Assembly (NCBI GenBank): GCA_002389055.1
Contig: DGNT01000118.1
Location: 1 to 15,297, forward strand
Direction: 5' to 3'
Length of the DNA stretch: 15,297 nucleotides
From: Alcanivorax sp. UBA4485
GTDB lineage: Bacteria; Pseudomonadota; Gammaproteobacteria; Pseudomonadales; Alcanivoracaceae
A model generated the notes under the pieces. That model had not been told where the DNA came from, ran no database searches, and saw nothing but the letters and a program-made list of their open reading frames with translations. The number at the start of each line of letters is the position of its first letter. Positions within the stretch are counted from its first letter, which is position 1. Both the position numbers and the translations under genes were made by a program. This document shows, one piece after another, positions 5,881-13,805 of this stretch.

Positions 5881-7488
5881 GTGTTGGGACATCGTTTACT
5901 GAACCTGGCGGCGGCGGCGGGGCACCGCCGTTTTGTCACCGGCCTCAAGGACGTCGAAAGCGCCCAGCGGCGTCAGCTTTCGGATCTGGTGACGGCCGTG
6001 GCCGCCTCCGGGAGCGGCCGGCGGCTGGGTGTTCGTGCCGACTGGTCCTGGGAGCAATTTCGCGATCGTCTGCCGGTAACCGGTTACGAAGACTGGCGGG
6101 ACACCGTTGAGCAGGCCCGGGCGGGGGACGGCGAACCGTTGATCGATTCGCCGCTGGTGCGTTATCAGCCCACCAGCGGTTCCACCTCGGCGATCAAATG
6201 GATTCCCTACAGCAAGCGCTTTCTTGCCGAGCTGGACGCCGCGATCAGCCCCTGGATCGTCGACCTTTACCGTCAACACCCCGGGCTGCGCCGGGGCGGG
6301 CATTACTGGTCCATGTCCTGGATGCCAACGGCGCTGCGCGATTCCATGCGCGAAGACGTCAATGACGATCTGCAGCTTATGTCCCTGGGCAAGCGCTTGC
6401 TGGCGGGCGCCACTCAGAGCGTGCCGCAATCCGTAGCCCTGGCGCGCAGCTCGGATGATTCCCTGTTCGCGACGCTGGCGTACCTGGTGGCCGATCAAAG
6501 GCTGAGCCTGCTATCGGTGTGGAGCCCCACCTTCGGTCTGGGGCTGTTGGACGCCCTGGGTGTGTGGCGAGAAGAACTGGCGCAGGTACTGGCCGATGGC
6601 GACTGGGGCCGCCGCTCCGGCGCCATGGCCGGCGTCGCTTGCCCTCGCTCCCGCCGTGCCGCCGGCCTTCTGCGTGACTGGAACGGCCGGGATGAAAGCG
6701 CGTTCTTGGCGGCTTTATGGCCCCAGCTCGCCCTGGTAAGCGCGTGGGACACGTCGGCGTCGGCGCCCTGGGCGCGCCGTCTGCAACAACGTCTGCCCCA
6801 GGCCGCGTTCCAGGGCAAGGGTCTGTGGGCCACCGAGGGCGTGGTGACGTTTCCTTTCCAAGGTCGTAACCCGCTGGCGTACCGCAGCCACGTGTATGAG
6901 TTCCAGGACCCGCAGGACGATCGTGTCTACGCGCCCTGGGAGCTGCGGCCGGGGCAGCGGGTGGTGCCCCTTATGAGCACCGGCACCGGCCTGCTGCGCT
7001 ACCAGCTTAATGATCTGGTGGAAGTCGACGGCCATCTGGGCACAGTGCCGTCACTGCGTTTTCTCGGCCGACGCGGCAGCACCGATCTGGTGGGTGAAAA
7101 GCTCACCGGTGAGTCGGTGAGCCAGGCGCTGAATAAGGTTGCCGTGCCGTCGGGGCTGGCGCCGGTCGGCGTGGTCGCGGTGGACGACAATCACACCGGC
7201 ACGCCCGGCTATGTGCTGTTGTTGGACGGGGAGCCGGCGCAAATGCCGGCGGCCCTGTCACGCCATCTGGATGACGCCCTGCAAGCCAACTTCCATTACC
7301 AACTGGCCCGCAATCTGAAGCAACTGGCGCCGGCCAGTTGCGTGGCACTGCCCGGCATGCGCGATATCTATCTGGACCAATGCCGGCGGCGCGGCATGAT
7401 TGAGGGCAACATCAAGATGGAGATCCTGCAGCACTGGCGTGGCCGCCTGCCCGACGCGGTGTGCCCCGTGGCGGAGACGGCGCAATGA
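5881..7488 (+). CDS. GH3 auxin-responsive promoter family protein (acyl-adenylating amide synthetase)
   Basis: GH3 enzymes belong to the adenylate-forming superfamily: they activate a carboxylic acid with ATP and join it to an amino group, as plant GH3 enzymes do with hormone acids. Visible family motifs (numbering from GTG 5881): the phosphate-binding loop TSGSTSAIKWIP at about 98-109, WATEG at about 316-320 corresponding to the adenine-site motif, STGTGLLRYQLND at about 366-378 (the Y-R/Q-x-x-D nucleotide motif), then FLGRRGSTDLVGEKLT leading into the mobile C-terminal domain. The 535-residue length fits. GTG 5881 is preferred because AGGGGG (5870-5875) lies five bases upstream; GTG 5875 in the same frame would have that Shine-Dalgarno overlapping the start. 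The stop overlaps the next start (ATGA). There is no peptidyl carrier domain or carrier gene nearby, so product release is likely direct. Substrates are unknown. Confidence 0.88.
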   Translation: MLGHRLLNLAAAAGHRRFVTGLKDVESAQRRQLSDLVTAVAASGSGRRLGVRADWSWEQFRDRLPVTGYEDWRDTVEQARAGDGEPLIDSPLVRYQPTSGSTSAIKWIPYSKRFLAELDAAISPWIVDLYRQHPGLRRGGHYWSMSWMPTALRDSMREDVNDDLQLMSLGKRLLAGATQSVPQSVALARSSDDSLFATLAYLVADQRLSLLSVWSPTFGLGLLDALGVWREELAQVLADGDWGRRSGAMAGVACPRSRRAAGLLRDWNGRDESAFLAALWPQLALVSAWDTSASAPWARRLQQRLPQAAFQGKGLWATEGVVTFPFQGRNPLAYRSHVYEFQDPQDDRVYAPWELRPGQRVVPLMSTGTGLLRYQLNDLVEVDGHLGTVPSLRFLGRRGSTDLVGEKLTGESVSQALNKVAVPSGLAPVGVVAVDDNHTGTPGYVLLLDGEPAQMPAALSRHLDDALQANFHYQLARNLKQLAPASCVALPGMRDIYLDQCRRRGMIEGNIKMEILQHWRGRLPDAVCPVAETAQ

Positions 7489-8579
7489 GCCATCGCATTC
7501 GCCGCGCTGAACCACGGGACAATGCCGGCATCCTGGCGTTACTGGAGAACACGCCGCAGCAGGGCGCCGTATCGCTGAATTTCGAACGTCGTCCAGACTA
7601 TTTTCTTGGCGCCCGGGTGACCTGCGAAGAGCCCGACGTTTGGGTGGCGGAACGGCGGGATGACCCGCAACGCATTGAGGCGGTCTACAACGTTGGCCGT
7701 CGGCGTGTCTGGGTGAATGGCGAACTGCGCCGGGTCCGTTACGCCCACGATCTTCGCATCGCCGCGGACTGCGGTAACGGCATGCTGTTGCCCCGTTTGT
7801 TCCGGCAACTGCGGGCCCTGCTCGAACCTGGTGAATGGATGCAGACGGTTATCCTGCGTGACAATCACGCCTCGCTGGGCACCGTGGCCAGCGGCCGCGC
7901 CGGCCTGCCGCACTATTACCCCTGCGGCACCATCGAAACCAGTTTGATCTACACCCGTGCCCACCGCCGGCGCCCGCCCGCTGGCGTGATGGTACGCCGG
8001 ACCGGCCCGTCGGACCTGCCCGCCATGGCCGCGCTGCTGCACCGGGAAGGTGCCCAAAAACAGTTCTTTCCGCACTGGGAGCCGGACCGCCTGGACGGCG
8101 ACGGCTATTATCAGGGTCTGGATGCCAGCAGTTTCCTGGGCGTCTGGGAAGGAGACCGGCTGCGCGGGCTGTTGGGCTTCTGGGACCAGAAGCGTATCAA
8201 GCAGACCCGGGTGCTCGGTTACCGGGGCGGCCTCCAGTGGCTGCGTCACTTCTACAACCTGCACAGCCGGGTGCGAGGTGGTTTCCGGCTGCCGAAGCCG
8301 GGCGGCTATCTTTCCTATCTCACCCTGCATTCGGCGCTGGTGGAGGACAACCAGCCGCACTGGCTGCGTTGGTTGCTGGACTACGCGGTGCACGCGTTCC
8401 ACGCTCAGTACGACGCGCTCGTCTGCGGCTTCTTCGCCTCGGATCCGCTGTCCCGGGTGCCGGCGCGCTACCGGCGGCAAGTGCTGCACAGCGACCACTT
8501 TCTGGTCAGTTACGACGGCGATCCGCGTCGCGATCTGAACCGGGACAGGATCCCCTATGTGGATGTGGCGCGGTTATGA
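7485..8579 (+). CDS. Double-GNAT-domain acyltransferase-like protein
   Basis: A 364-residue protein that reads as two GNAT-type halves. Half one begins IRRAEPRDNAGILALL (about 5-20) and continues through RRPDYFLGARV, YAHDLRIAADCGNGMLLPRLFRQL (87-109) and ILRDNHASLGTVASGRAGLP. Half two begins VMVRRTGPSDLPAMAALL (168-185), with LGVWEGDRLRGLLGFWDQ (218-235) as its central strand pair and a distal YDALVCGFFASDP strand-helix. The usual acyl-CoA loop is recognisable but diverged in half one (CGNGM). Such tandem proteins often have one active and one degenerate half. ATG 7485 overlaps the GH3 stop by four bases and has GGAG at 7473-7476, which decides it over the GTG at 7461. Translationally coupled on both sides. 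Likely transfers an acyl group in the same pathway as the GH3 enzyme; substrate unknown. Confidence 0.85.
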   Translation: MSHRIRRAEPRDNAGILALLENTPQQGAVSLNFERRPDYFLGARVTCEEPDVWVAERRDDPQRIEAVYNVGRRRVWVNGELRRVRYAHDLRIAADCGNGMLLPRLFRQLRALLEPGEWMQTVILRDNHASLGTVASGRAGLPHYYPCGTIETSLIYTRAHRRRPPAGVMVRRTGPSDLPAMAALLHREGAQKQFFPHWEPDRLDGDGYYQGLDASSFLGVWEGDRLRGLLGFWDQKRIKQTRVLGYRGGLQWLRHFYNLHSRVRGGFRLPKPGGYLSYLTLHSALVEDNQPHWLRWLLDYAVHAFHAQYDALVCGFFASDPLSRVPARYRRQVLHSDHFLVSYDGDPRRDLNRDRIPYVDVARL

Positions 8580-9517
8580 ACGGCAACGATTATCTGGGTA
8601 TGTGGTACCGGGCGCGAGCGCGCTACGGCGTGGACGACCGCATTCATTTCGCGGTGATCGAGCCGGACGACGGTGGCCGTTTCGACTTTCCGGTACGCCA
8701 TCGGGAGCACGACGGTATCGGCGGGTTGTTCCACCTGCTGCGTGCCTGGAACGTACCCCAGCCGGCGATGCCACGCAGCCGTCAAACCGGCGCCCCACCG
8801 CCGTGGCGCTGGCTGCGCCGCGCCCCGGTTGAAACCGTGCCCGCGCCACGCTGGCGCGACTTTTCGGGCGCCGGCGATGGCGGTGTACAAAGCGTCTGGC
8901 TGGATGCCGAACCTACAGCGGCGCTGCGGCGCCGGGCGCGGCACGCTGGCGTATCGCTGAATACCCTGTTGCTGCTGGCGCTGAACCAGGCGGTGGCGGC
9001 GACGTTGTTGCAAGCGCCGGTGGCGGGTCGCTGGCTGTACCCGGTGAATATGCGCGGTGCCGTGATACGTGACCGGGACGATATGAATCTATCCAGCGGT
9101 TTCTATCTGACGGTGGCGCCGGAGGACACGCCGGCCCGGCTGGACCGCCGGGTGCGTCAAGCGCTGGCCGACAACCGTCACTGGCTGTACTGGTACGCCG
9201 CTCAGGTGGGCCGGCTGGTGGGGCAGCGCGGGGTGGACTGGCTGTGCGGCCGGTTTCTCCGTGGCGCGCCGCACCTGGGTTCCTTTACCAGCCTGGGGGA
9301 GTGGCGTCTGGATCTTACCCAGGCGGGTTTCTCGCCGCGCGCGCTGGTTACTTTGTGCGGGCCGGGCAGCCCCAACCATCCGGTATCCAACGGCGCCATG
9401 ATCGTCAACGGTTGCCTCACCTTGTCACTGAAACTGGATCCGGTGTTGGCGGCGGACGCCGCGGTCACCCGAACCTGCCTGGAACATTGGCGCGCCGGCC
9501 TGGAGGCGGAATCTTGA
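8576..9517 (+). CDS. Stand-alone condensation-domain-like acyltransferase
   Basis: A 313-residue protein that I place in the CoA-dependent acyltransferase / condensation superfamily. Residues 42-47 are HREHDG, an HxxxDG active-site motif followed by IGGLFHLLRAW, as in condensation domains, wax-ester synthases and alcohol acyltransferases. The second half carries NTLLLLALNQAVAATL (about 128-143), NLSSGFYLTVAPEDTP, and a C-terminal SNGAMIVNGCLTLSLKLDP that resembles the closing strand motif of the superfamily. It is shorter than a typical condensation domain (about 430-450 residues), so the second lobe may be reduced. No adenylation or carrier domain is attached. ATG 8576 overlaps the previous stop (ATGA), and its own stop overlaps the next start. 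Likely forms an ester or amide bond on the pathway intermediate; the exact donor is unknown. Confidence 0.8.
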   Translation: MNGNDYLGMWYRARARYGVDDRIHFAVIEPDDGGRFDFPVRHREHDGIGGLFHLLRAWNVPQPAMPRSRQTGAPPPWRWLRRAPVETVPAPRWRDFSGAGDGGVQSVWLDAEPTAALRRRARHAGVSLNTLLLLALNQAVAATLLQAPVAGRWLYPVNMRGAVIRDRDDMNLSSGFYLTVAPEDTPARLDRRVRQALADNRHWLYWYAAQVGRLVGQRGVDWLCGRFLRGAPHLGSFTSLGEWRLDLTQAGFSPRALVTLCGPGSPNHPVSNGAMIVNGCLTLSLKLDPVLAADAAVTRTCLEHWRAGLEAES

Positions 9518-10674
9518 CTGTGACACGCGGCTGGAAACGCTCACTGGCGGCGCTGAGCACTTTGCTTTTGGTGGCCTGCGCGGTGGGGGCACTGTATGCC
9601 TTGCCCCCCAAGGCACCGGCGCCGACCGAGGCGCCACCGCCCCTGGCGCTGGAGACCCGTTCGGTGCAGCCGGGCGAGGTGGTGATCCCGGTCCACAGCC
9701 AGGGCCGGGTGCGCGCGGCCCGGCGCATTCCTCTCAGCCTGGAGGTGTCCGGGCGCGTGGTGGACACCGCCGATGCCTTCGCCGACGGCGGCCGGGTCGC
9801 CGAAGGCGAGGTTCTACTGCGGCTGGATCCCGAGCCTTTTGATCTGGAAGTCACCCGACGTCAGAACGACGTGGGCGCCGCGCAGCTGCATTTGGCGCGT
9901 ACCCGCGCCCAGGCCCGGGTCGCCCGGGGCCGCAACAGCAACGCCACGCCGCTGTCCCGCCATGAGCCGCAACTCGAGGAAGCGTCAAGCCGGCTGGCGG
10001 CCGCGCGGGCGGGGCTGCGCGAAGCGCGCCGGCAGCGGGAACAGGCCACCCTGGAGGCGCCGTTCGGCGGTGTCCTCGCCGAGGTCCAGGTGGAGACCGG
10101 CCAGCATCTGCCCGCCGGACAAACGCTGGCGTACCTGTCCGGGCTGGACCGCATGGAAGTGCGCTTGCCGGTGCGCGATGAGTGGCTGGCGTTGCTGGGT
10201 ATCAAACCCGGTCAGGAAGACAGCCTGGATTCGGTGACCGTGAATCTCAGCGGGCGGTTCGCCGGTTTTGAGGGGCACTGGCGTGGCCGGGTGGCGCGCC
10301 GTGAGGGCGGGCTTAACCGCAATCAGATGGCCTACCTGGTGGTGATCGTGGACAACGCCGGCCAGACATTGCCACTGGAACCCGGCGTCTTCGTGCGCGC
10401 CGAGCTGAGTGGGCCGGCCCGTGACGGCGTGGCGGTGTTGCCCCGCGAAGCACTGGCCGATGACGACGCGGTCTGGGTGCTGGATGACGAGCAGCGGGTG
10501 CGGCGTCGAACGGTAACGATTCTGCACCGTGACGCGGAACATCTGTATATCGGCCAGCCGTTCACCCGGCCGGTGGTGCTCGCCGGCGACCGGCGGTTGC
10601 TGGAGGGGATGCGTATTACGCCGCTGCCGGACGCGGCGGCGGGTGTCGCCCGGGCAGAGGCCGGTGTGCCGTGA
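9514..10674 (+). CDS. RND efflux membrane-fusion (periplasmic adaptor) subunit
   Basis: Periplasmic adaptor that links an inner-membrane RND pump to an outer-membrane channel. From the TTG start it has 386 residues: a basic N-terminus, a hydrophobic stretch (about 10-30) with a possible lipobox LVAC (Cys22), a Pro/Ala-rich spacer, the first half of the lipoyl domain (IPLSLEVSGRVV, then EGEVLLRLDPEPFDLEV), an alpha-helical hairpin rich in Arg/Ala/Gln (about 112-178), the second lipoyl half (LEAPFGGVLAEVQVETGQHLPAGQTLA), then beta-barrel and membrane-proximal domains (ALADDDAVWVLDDEQRVRRRTV). TTG 9514 overlaps the previous stop (TTGA) and lies seven bases after GGAGG (9502-9506); GTG 9520 in frame is the alternative, 13 bases away. 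It overlaps the RND gene by four bases. Membrane attachment is by lipid or by a single helix; the sequence allows either. Confidence 0.92.
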   Translation: MTVTRGWKRSLAALSTLLLVACAVGALYALPPKAPAPTEAPPPLALETRSVQPGEVVIPVHSQGRVRAARRIPLSLEVSGRVVDTADAFADGGRVAEGEVLLRLDPEPFDLEVTRRQNDVGAAQLHLARTRAQARVARGRNSNATPLSRHEPQLEEASSRLAAARAGLREARRQREQATLEAPFGGVLAEVQVETGQHLPAGQTLAYLSGLDRMEVRLPVRDEWLALLGIKPGQEDSLDSVTVNLSGRFAGFEGHWRGRVARREGGLNRNQMAYLVVIVDNAGQTLPLEPGVFVRAELSGPARDGVAVLPREALADDDAVWVLDDEQRVRRRTVTILHRDAEHLYIGQPFTRPVVLAGDRRLLEGMRITPLPDAAAGVARAEAGVP

Positions 10675-13600
10675 CGCGCAGTATCGAATGGTTTGTCGCC
10701 AACCCGGCGGTGGCCAATTTGTTGATGGTGTCCTTGCTGCTGGGTGGTTTGCTGGCGATTCCCAACACCCGCCAGGAGACCCTGCCCAACGTGCCGCTGG
10801 ATCGTGTCGGGATTTACGTGAGCTACCCGCAGTCGACGCCGGAAACGGTGGAGTCGCTGGTGTGCACGCCGCTGGAAACCGCCGTCGACGATGTGGAAGG
10901 CGTCACCGAATTGACCAGCGAAGCGCAGCAGGGTCTGTGCACGGTGCAGCTGGATGTGCTGGAGGGCTACGCCACCGCCCGGGTGCTGGAACAGATCCGC
11001 ACGCGCATGGACGCGCTGGACACCTTGCCCGACGGCGCCGGACGGCCGCGGGTTCAGGAATTGATTGTGCGCAACCGGGTCGCCCGGCTGTTACTCAGCG
11101 GCGCGATACCGCGTGCCGACCTGTACCGTCTTGCCCATCAGGTGCGGCGCGATCTGCTTGCTGATCCAGCGGTGTCCAGCGTCGACGTGGAGAGCCTGCC
11201 GGAGCGGGAGATGGCCGCATCGGTGCGGCGCGCGGATCTGTATCGCTACGACCTCACGTTTGAGGACATCGCCGCGGCGGGGCAGAGCGCCGGACGCCTG
11301 GCCGGCGGTGTGCTGCGCAGCGACCATGGGGAGTGGATGCTGGAGACCGGCCGCCAGCCCCGTGATGAAGCCGCCTACCGTGAACTGGTGATTCGCCAGG
11401 CCGGGGAGGGGGATTTGCTGCGGTTGGGGGACGTGGCCCGCATCCAGGACGGCTTCTCCCGCGATACCCTGGCCGCGTGGCTGGATGGCCAGCCCGCGGC
11501 GGCCCTGGACGTCTACCGTATGGGGCGCCAGAACGTGCTGGAGGTGGCGGACGCGGTGAACGCCTATCTGGCCGATGCCGACCTGCCCGACGGCGTGGCC
11601 CTGACCCTCTGGCGTGACGACGCCCGCCAGTTCCGTGACCGCTCGTCGCTGCTCTGGCGCAACGCGCTGCAAGGGCTGGTCTTGCTCACCTTGCTGCTGG
11701 GCGTGTTTCTCACCTTGCGTCTGGCGGGCTGGGTGGCGCTGGGCATCCCCGTTTGCATGGTCGGCGCCTGCCTGGTGCTGCCGTTGCTGGGCGAGTCGTT
11801 CAATACCATCTCGTTGTTCGCCTTCATCCTGGTGCTGGGCATCGTGGTTGATGACGCCGTGATCGTTGGCGAAAGCGTGGATCAATGTCGTCGCCAGGGC
11901 CTGAACGGGCGTGCGGCGGCGGTGGCCGGCGCGCACCGGGTGGCGCGGCCGTTGTTGTTCGCGGTGTTGACCACCCTGGTGGCGTTCGCACCGTTACTGT
12001 TTTTACCGGGGCCGGAAGGCGCCCTGATGCGGGTGATCCCGATTGTCTCCATCGCTATTCTGTTGCTGTCGCTGGTGGAGTCTCTGTGGATACTGCCCTC
12101 GCATCTTGCCCACCAACGTCCGGCGCGCGGCTGGATGGCCCGCTCCGAAACGCTCGCGGCCGGCGTCAATGCCAACCTCGAGGCCTGGCTGGCGCGGCGG
12201 GTCAGGCCGCTGTTGCGTGCCTGTTTGCGCTGGCGCTATGTGCTGATTCTCGGTTTCCTTGGTGTGTTCGTGTTCTGTCTGGCCCTGGTGCACAGCGGCT
12301 GGCTGACGATGGTGCTGTTCTCCCGGGTGCAGGGGGACCAGGTGGTGGCCGAGGCGGTGTTTCCCCAGGGCACCGGCGAACAGCGGCTGCATGACGCGGT
12401 GAACGCGCTTGAAATGTCGGGCAACCGTCTGCGCGAGGAGCTCGAGAACGACGATGCGGGGGTGCGCGTGACGCGGGTGTTCGCCGAACAGGGCGTGCGC
12501 CGCAAAGTGTCCAACGCTCGCGATCCGGGCGCCCGGTATCGGGTGCGGGTGAGCCTGGCCCTGGAGACCCGTGACGGTGCTGGCCCGCGTGTCACACCCC
12601 GACGTTTGGCGGCACGCTGGCGGGCACTGCACGGCGCGGTACCGGATGCCTTGTCGCTGAAGTTTCATGCCAATCTGATGACGGTGAAGCCGGATATTCA
12701 TATCAACCTGTTTCATCCGGACCTGGACCGGTTGCAGACCTTGAGTGAGCGCCTCTCGTTGCGGCTGGAACGGATGGAAGGCGTGCACGAGGTCGCTAAC
12801 AGCGCCCGGGCCCGGCGGACCATTGTGGACATCAACCTGCTTGAAGAGGGCCGTCTGGCCGGCTTGAGCAGCGAGCAACTGGGCCGCCAGGTGCGCAATG
12901 CCTTTCACGGTATCCAGATCGACCGCTGGTTCGAGCGGGATCAGGAAGTGCCCGTGATGCTGCGGTTGGCGTCCGCGGACAGCCGGCGGCTGGACGATCT
13001 GGCGTTGCTGCCGGTGCGCCTGCCGGACGGCGATATTACCCTGCTGGGGGCGGTGGCGGAGGTTTCGCGCCGGTTGTCACCGGCCGCCATCAACCATTAC
13101 GACACCCGCCGTAACGCCACGGTCAGCGCCTATGTGGACGAGCAGGTCACCTCACCGGCGCGGGTGATGGCGGCGCTGCGCGCTTCGGTGCTGAATCCGG
13201 CCACGGCTGAGGACGCGGCGGCGGACTGGGACGTGGCCGGTAAGCCGGCGGCCATCGAACGCTTCCTGGATCGATTGTCGATGGGGTATTTGGTGGCGCT
13301 CGGGGTGATGTTCTTTCTGCTCACCATTCTGTTCGGCGGTTACGCCCAGCCATTGCTGGTGATGATGGCGATACCGTTCGGCATGGTAGGAGCGTTCCTG
13401 GGGCACTTCCTGCTCGGTTACAGCGTCACGCTGTGGTCTCTGGTGGGTGTGATCGCGGTGAGCGGCGTGGTGGTGAATGACAACCTTGTGTTGATCGATG
13501 GCATCAACCGTTTAAGACGGGAGGGGGTGGCCCTTACCGAGGCCATCGTCGAAGGCGCCAGCGACCGGTTGCGGCCGATCCTGCTGACCTCCCTGACCAC

Positions 13601-13802
13601 CTTCGCGGGGGTCGCGCCGCTGATGCTCGAGACCAGCGCGCAAGCTCGCTTTCTGGTGCCAATGGCGATCTCGCTGGCGTTCGGGGTGTTGTTCGCCACC
13701 CTGGTCAGTTTGCTGTTGGTGCCTTGTTTGATGGCCGCCGGGCAGGACCTGCGGCCGTCGTCGTGGCGGGTCGGGGCACGACCCGCCAGCGTGGATCGCT
13801 GA
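10671..13802 (+). CDS. RND-family efflux permease, HAE1-like
   Basis: Inner-membrane proton-driven pump of 1043 residues, the normal length for HAE1-type RND permeases. TM1 is near residues 9-30, followed by the periplasmic porter region, a TM2-TM6 block (about 333-475), a second periplasmic loop, and a C-terminal helix bundle from about 860. The TM4 proton-relay pair is present (GIVVDD, Asp394-Asp395). The TM10 lysine of AcrB (Lys940) is replaced: the equivalent stretch reads VVVNDN (Asn936, Asp937, Asn938), as in a divergent group of RND permeases. GTG 10671 overlaps the adaptor stop (GTGA). No outer-membrane channel gene follows, so it must borrow one encoded elsewhere. As the last gene of the operon it is the probable exporter of the cluster's product; general drug export is the alternative. 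Confidence 0.95.
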   Translation: MTRSIEWFVANPAVANLLMVSLLLGGLLAIPNTRQETLPNVPLDRVGIYVSYPQSTPETVESLVCTPLETAVDDVEGVTELTSEAQQGLCTVQLDVLEGYATARVLEQIRTRMDALDTLPDGAGRPRVQELIVRNRVARLLLSGAIPRADLYRLAHQVRRDLLADPAVSSVDVESLPEREMAASVRRADLYRYDLTFEDIAAAGQSAGRLAGGVLRSDHGEWMLETGRQPRDEAAYRELVIRQAGEGDLLRLGDVARIQDGFSRDTLAAWLDGQPAAALDVYRMGRQNVLEVADAVNAYLADADLPDGVALTLWRDDARQFRDRSSLLWRNALQGLVLLTLLLGVFLTLRLAGWVALGIPVCMVGACLVLPLLGESFNTISLFAFILVLGIVVDDAVIVGESVDQCRRQGLNGRAAAVAGAHRVARPLLFAVLTTLVAFAPLLFLPGPEGALMRVIPIVSIAILLLSLVESLWILPSHLAHQRPARGWMARSETLAAGVNANLEAWLARRVRPLLRACLRWRYVLILGFLGVFVFCLALVHSGWLTMVLFSRVQGDQVVAEAVFPQGTGEQRLHDAVNALEMSGNRLREELENDDAGVRVTRVFAEQGVRRKVSNARDPGARYRVRVSLALETRDGAGPRVTPRRLAARWRALHGAVPDALSLKFHANLMTVKPDIHINLFHPDLDRLQTLSERLSLRLERMEGVHEVANSARARRTIVDINLLEEGRLAGLSSEQLGRQVRNAFHGIQIDRWFERDQEVPVMLRLASADSRRLDDLALLPVRLPDGDITLLGAVAEVSRRLSPAAINHYDTRRNATVSAYVDEQVTSPARVMAALRASVLNPATAEDAAADWDVAGKPAAIERFLDRLSMGYLVALGVMFFLLTILFGGYAQPLLVMMAIPFGMVGAFLGHFLLGYSVTLWSLVGVIAVSGVVVNDNLVLIDGINRLRREGVALTEAIVEGASDRLRPILLTSLTTFAGVAPLMLETSAQARFLVPMAISLAFGVLFATLVSLLLVPCLMAAGQDLRPSSWRVGARPASVDR
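13764..13788. repeat. Strong inverted repeat at the 3' end of the RND gene
   Basis: TGGCGGGTCG (13764-13773) and CGACCCGCCA (13779-13788) form a perfect 10-bp stem with a 5-base loop, inside the last codons of the RND gene and 11 bases before its stop. The two convergent genes here are only three bases apart, so the stem may serve as a transcript end or an RNA stabiliser. There is no T tract on either strand. Confidence 0.45.
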
Positions 13803-13805
13803 CCG

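Noticed and set aside
7539..8498. 319-residue minus-strand open frame opposite the double-GNAT gene
   Set aside because: A shadow of the plus-strand gene, with no domain and no independent promoter or ribosome site; the plus-strand gene is fixed by start/stop overlaps on both sides.
8237..8575. Upstream in-frame extension of the condensation-like gene
   Set aside because: The extension lies inside the double-GNAT gene in another frame; ATG 8576, with its ATGA overlap, explains the start.
12003..12908. 301-residue minus-strand open frame opposite the RND gene
   Set aside because: High His/Gln/Arg content and full overlap with conserved RND coding sequence indicate an antisense artefact.
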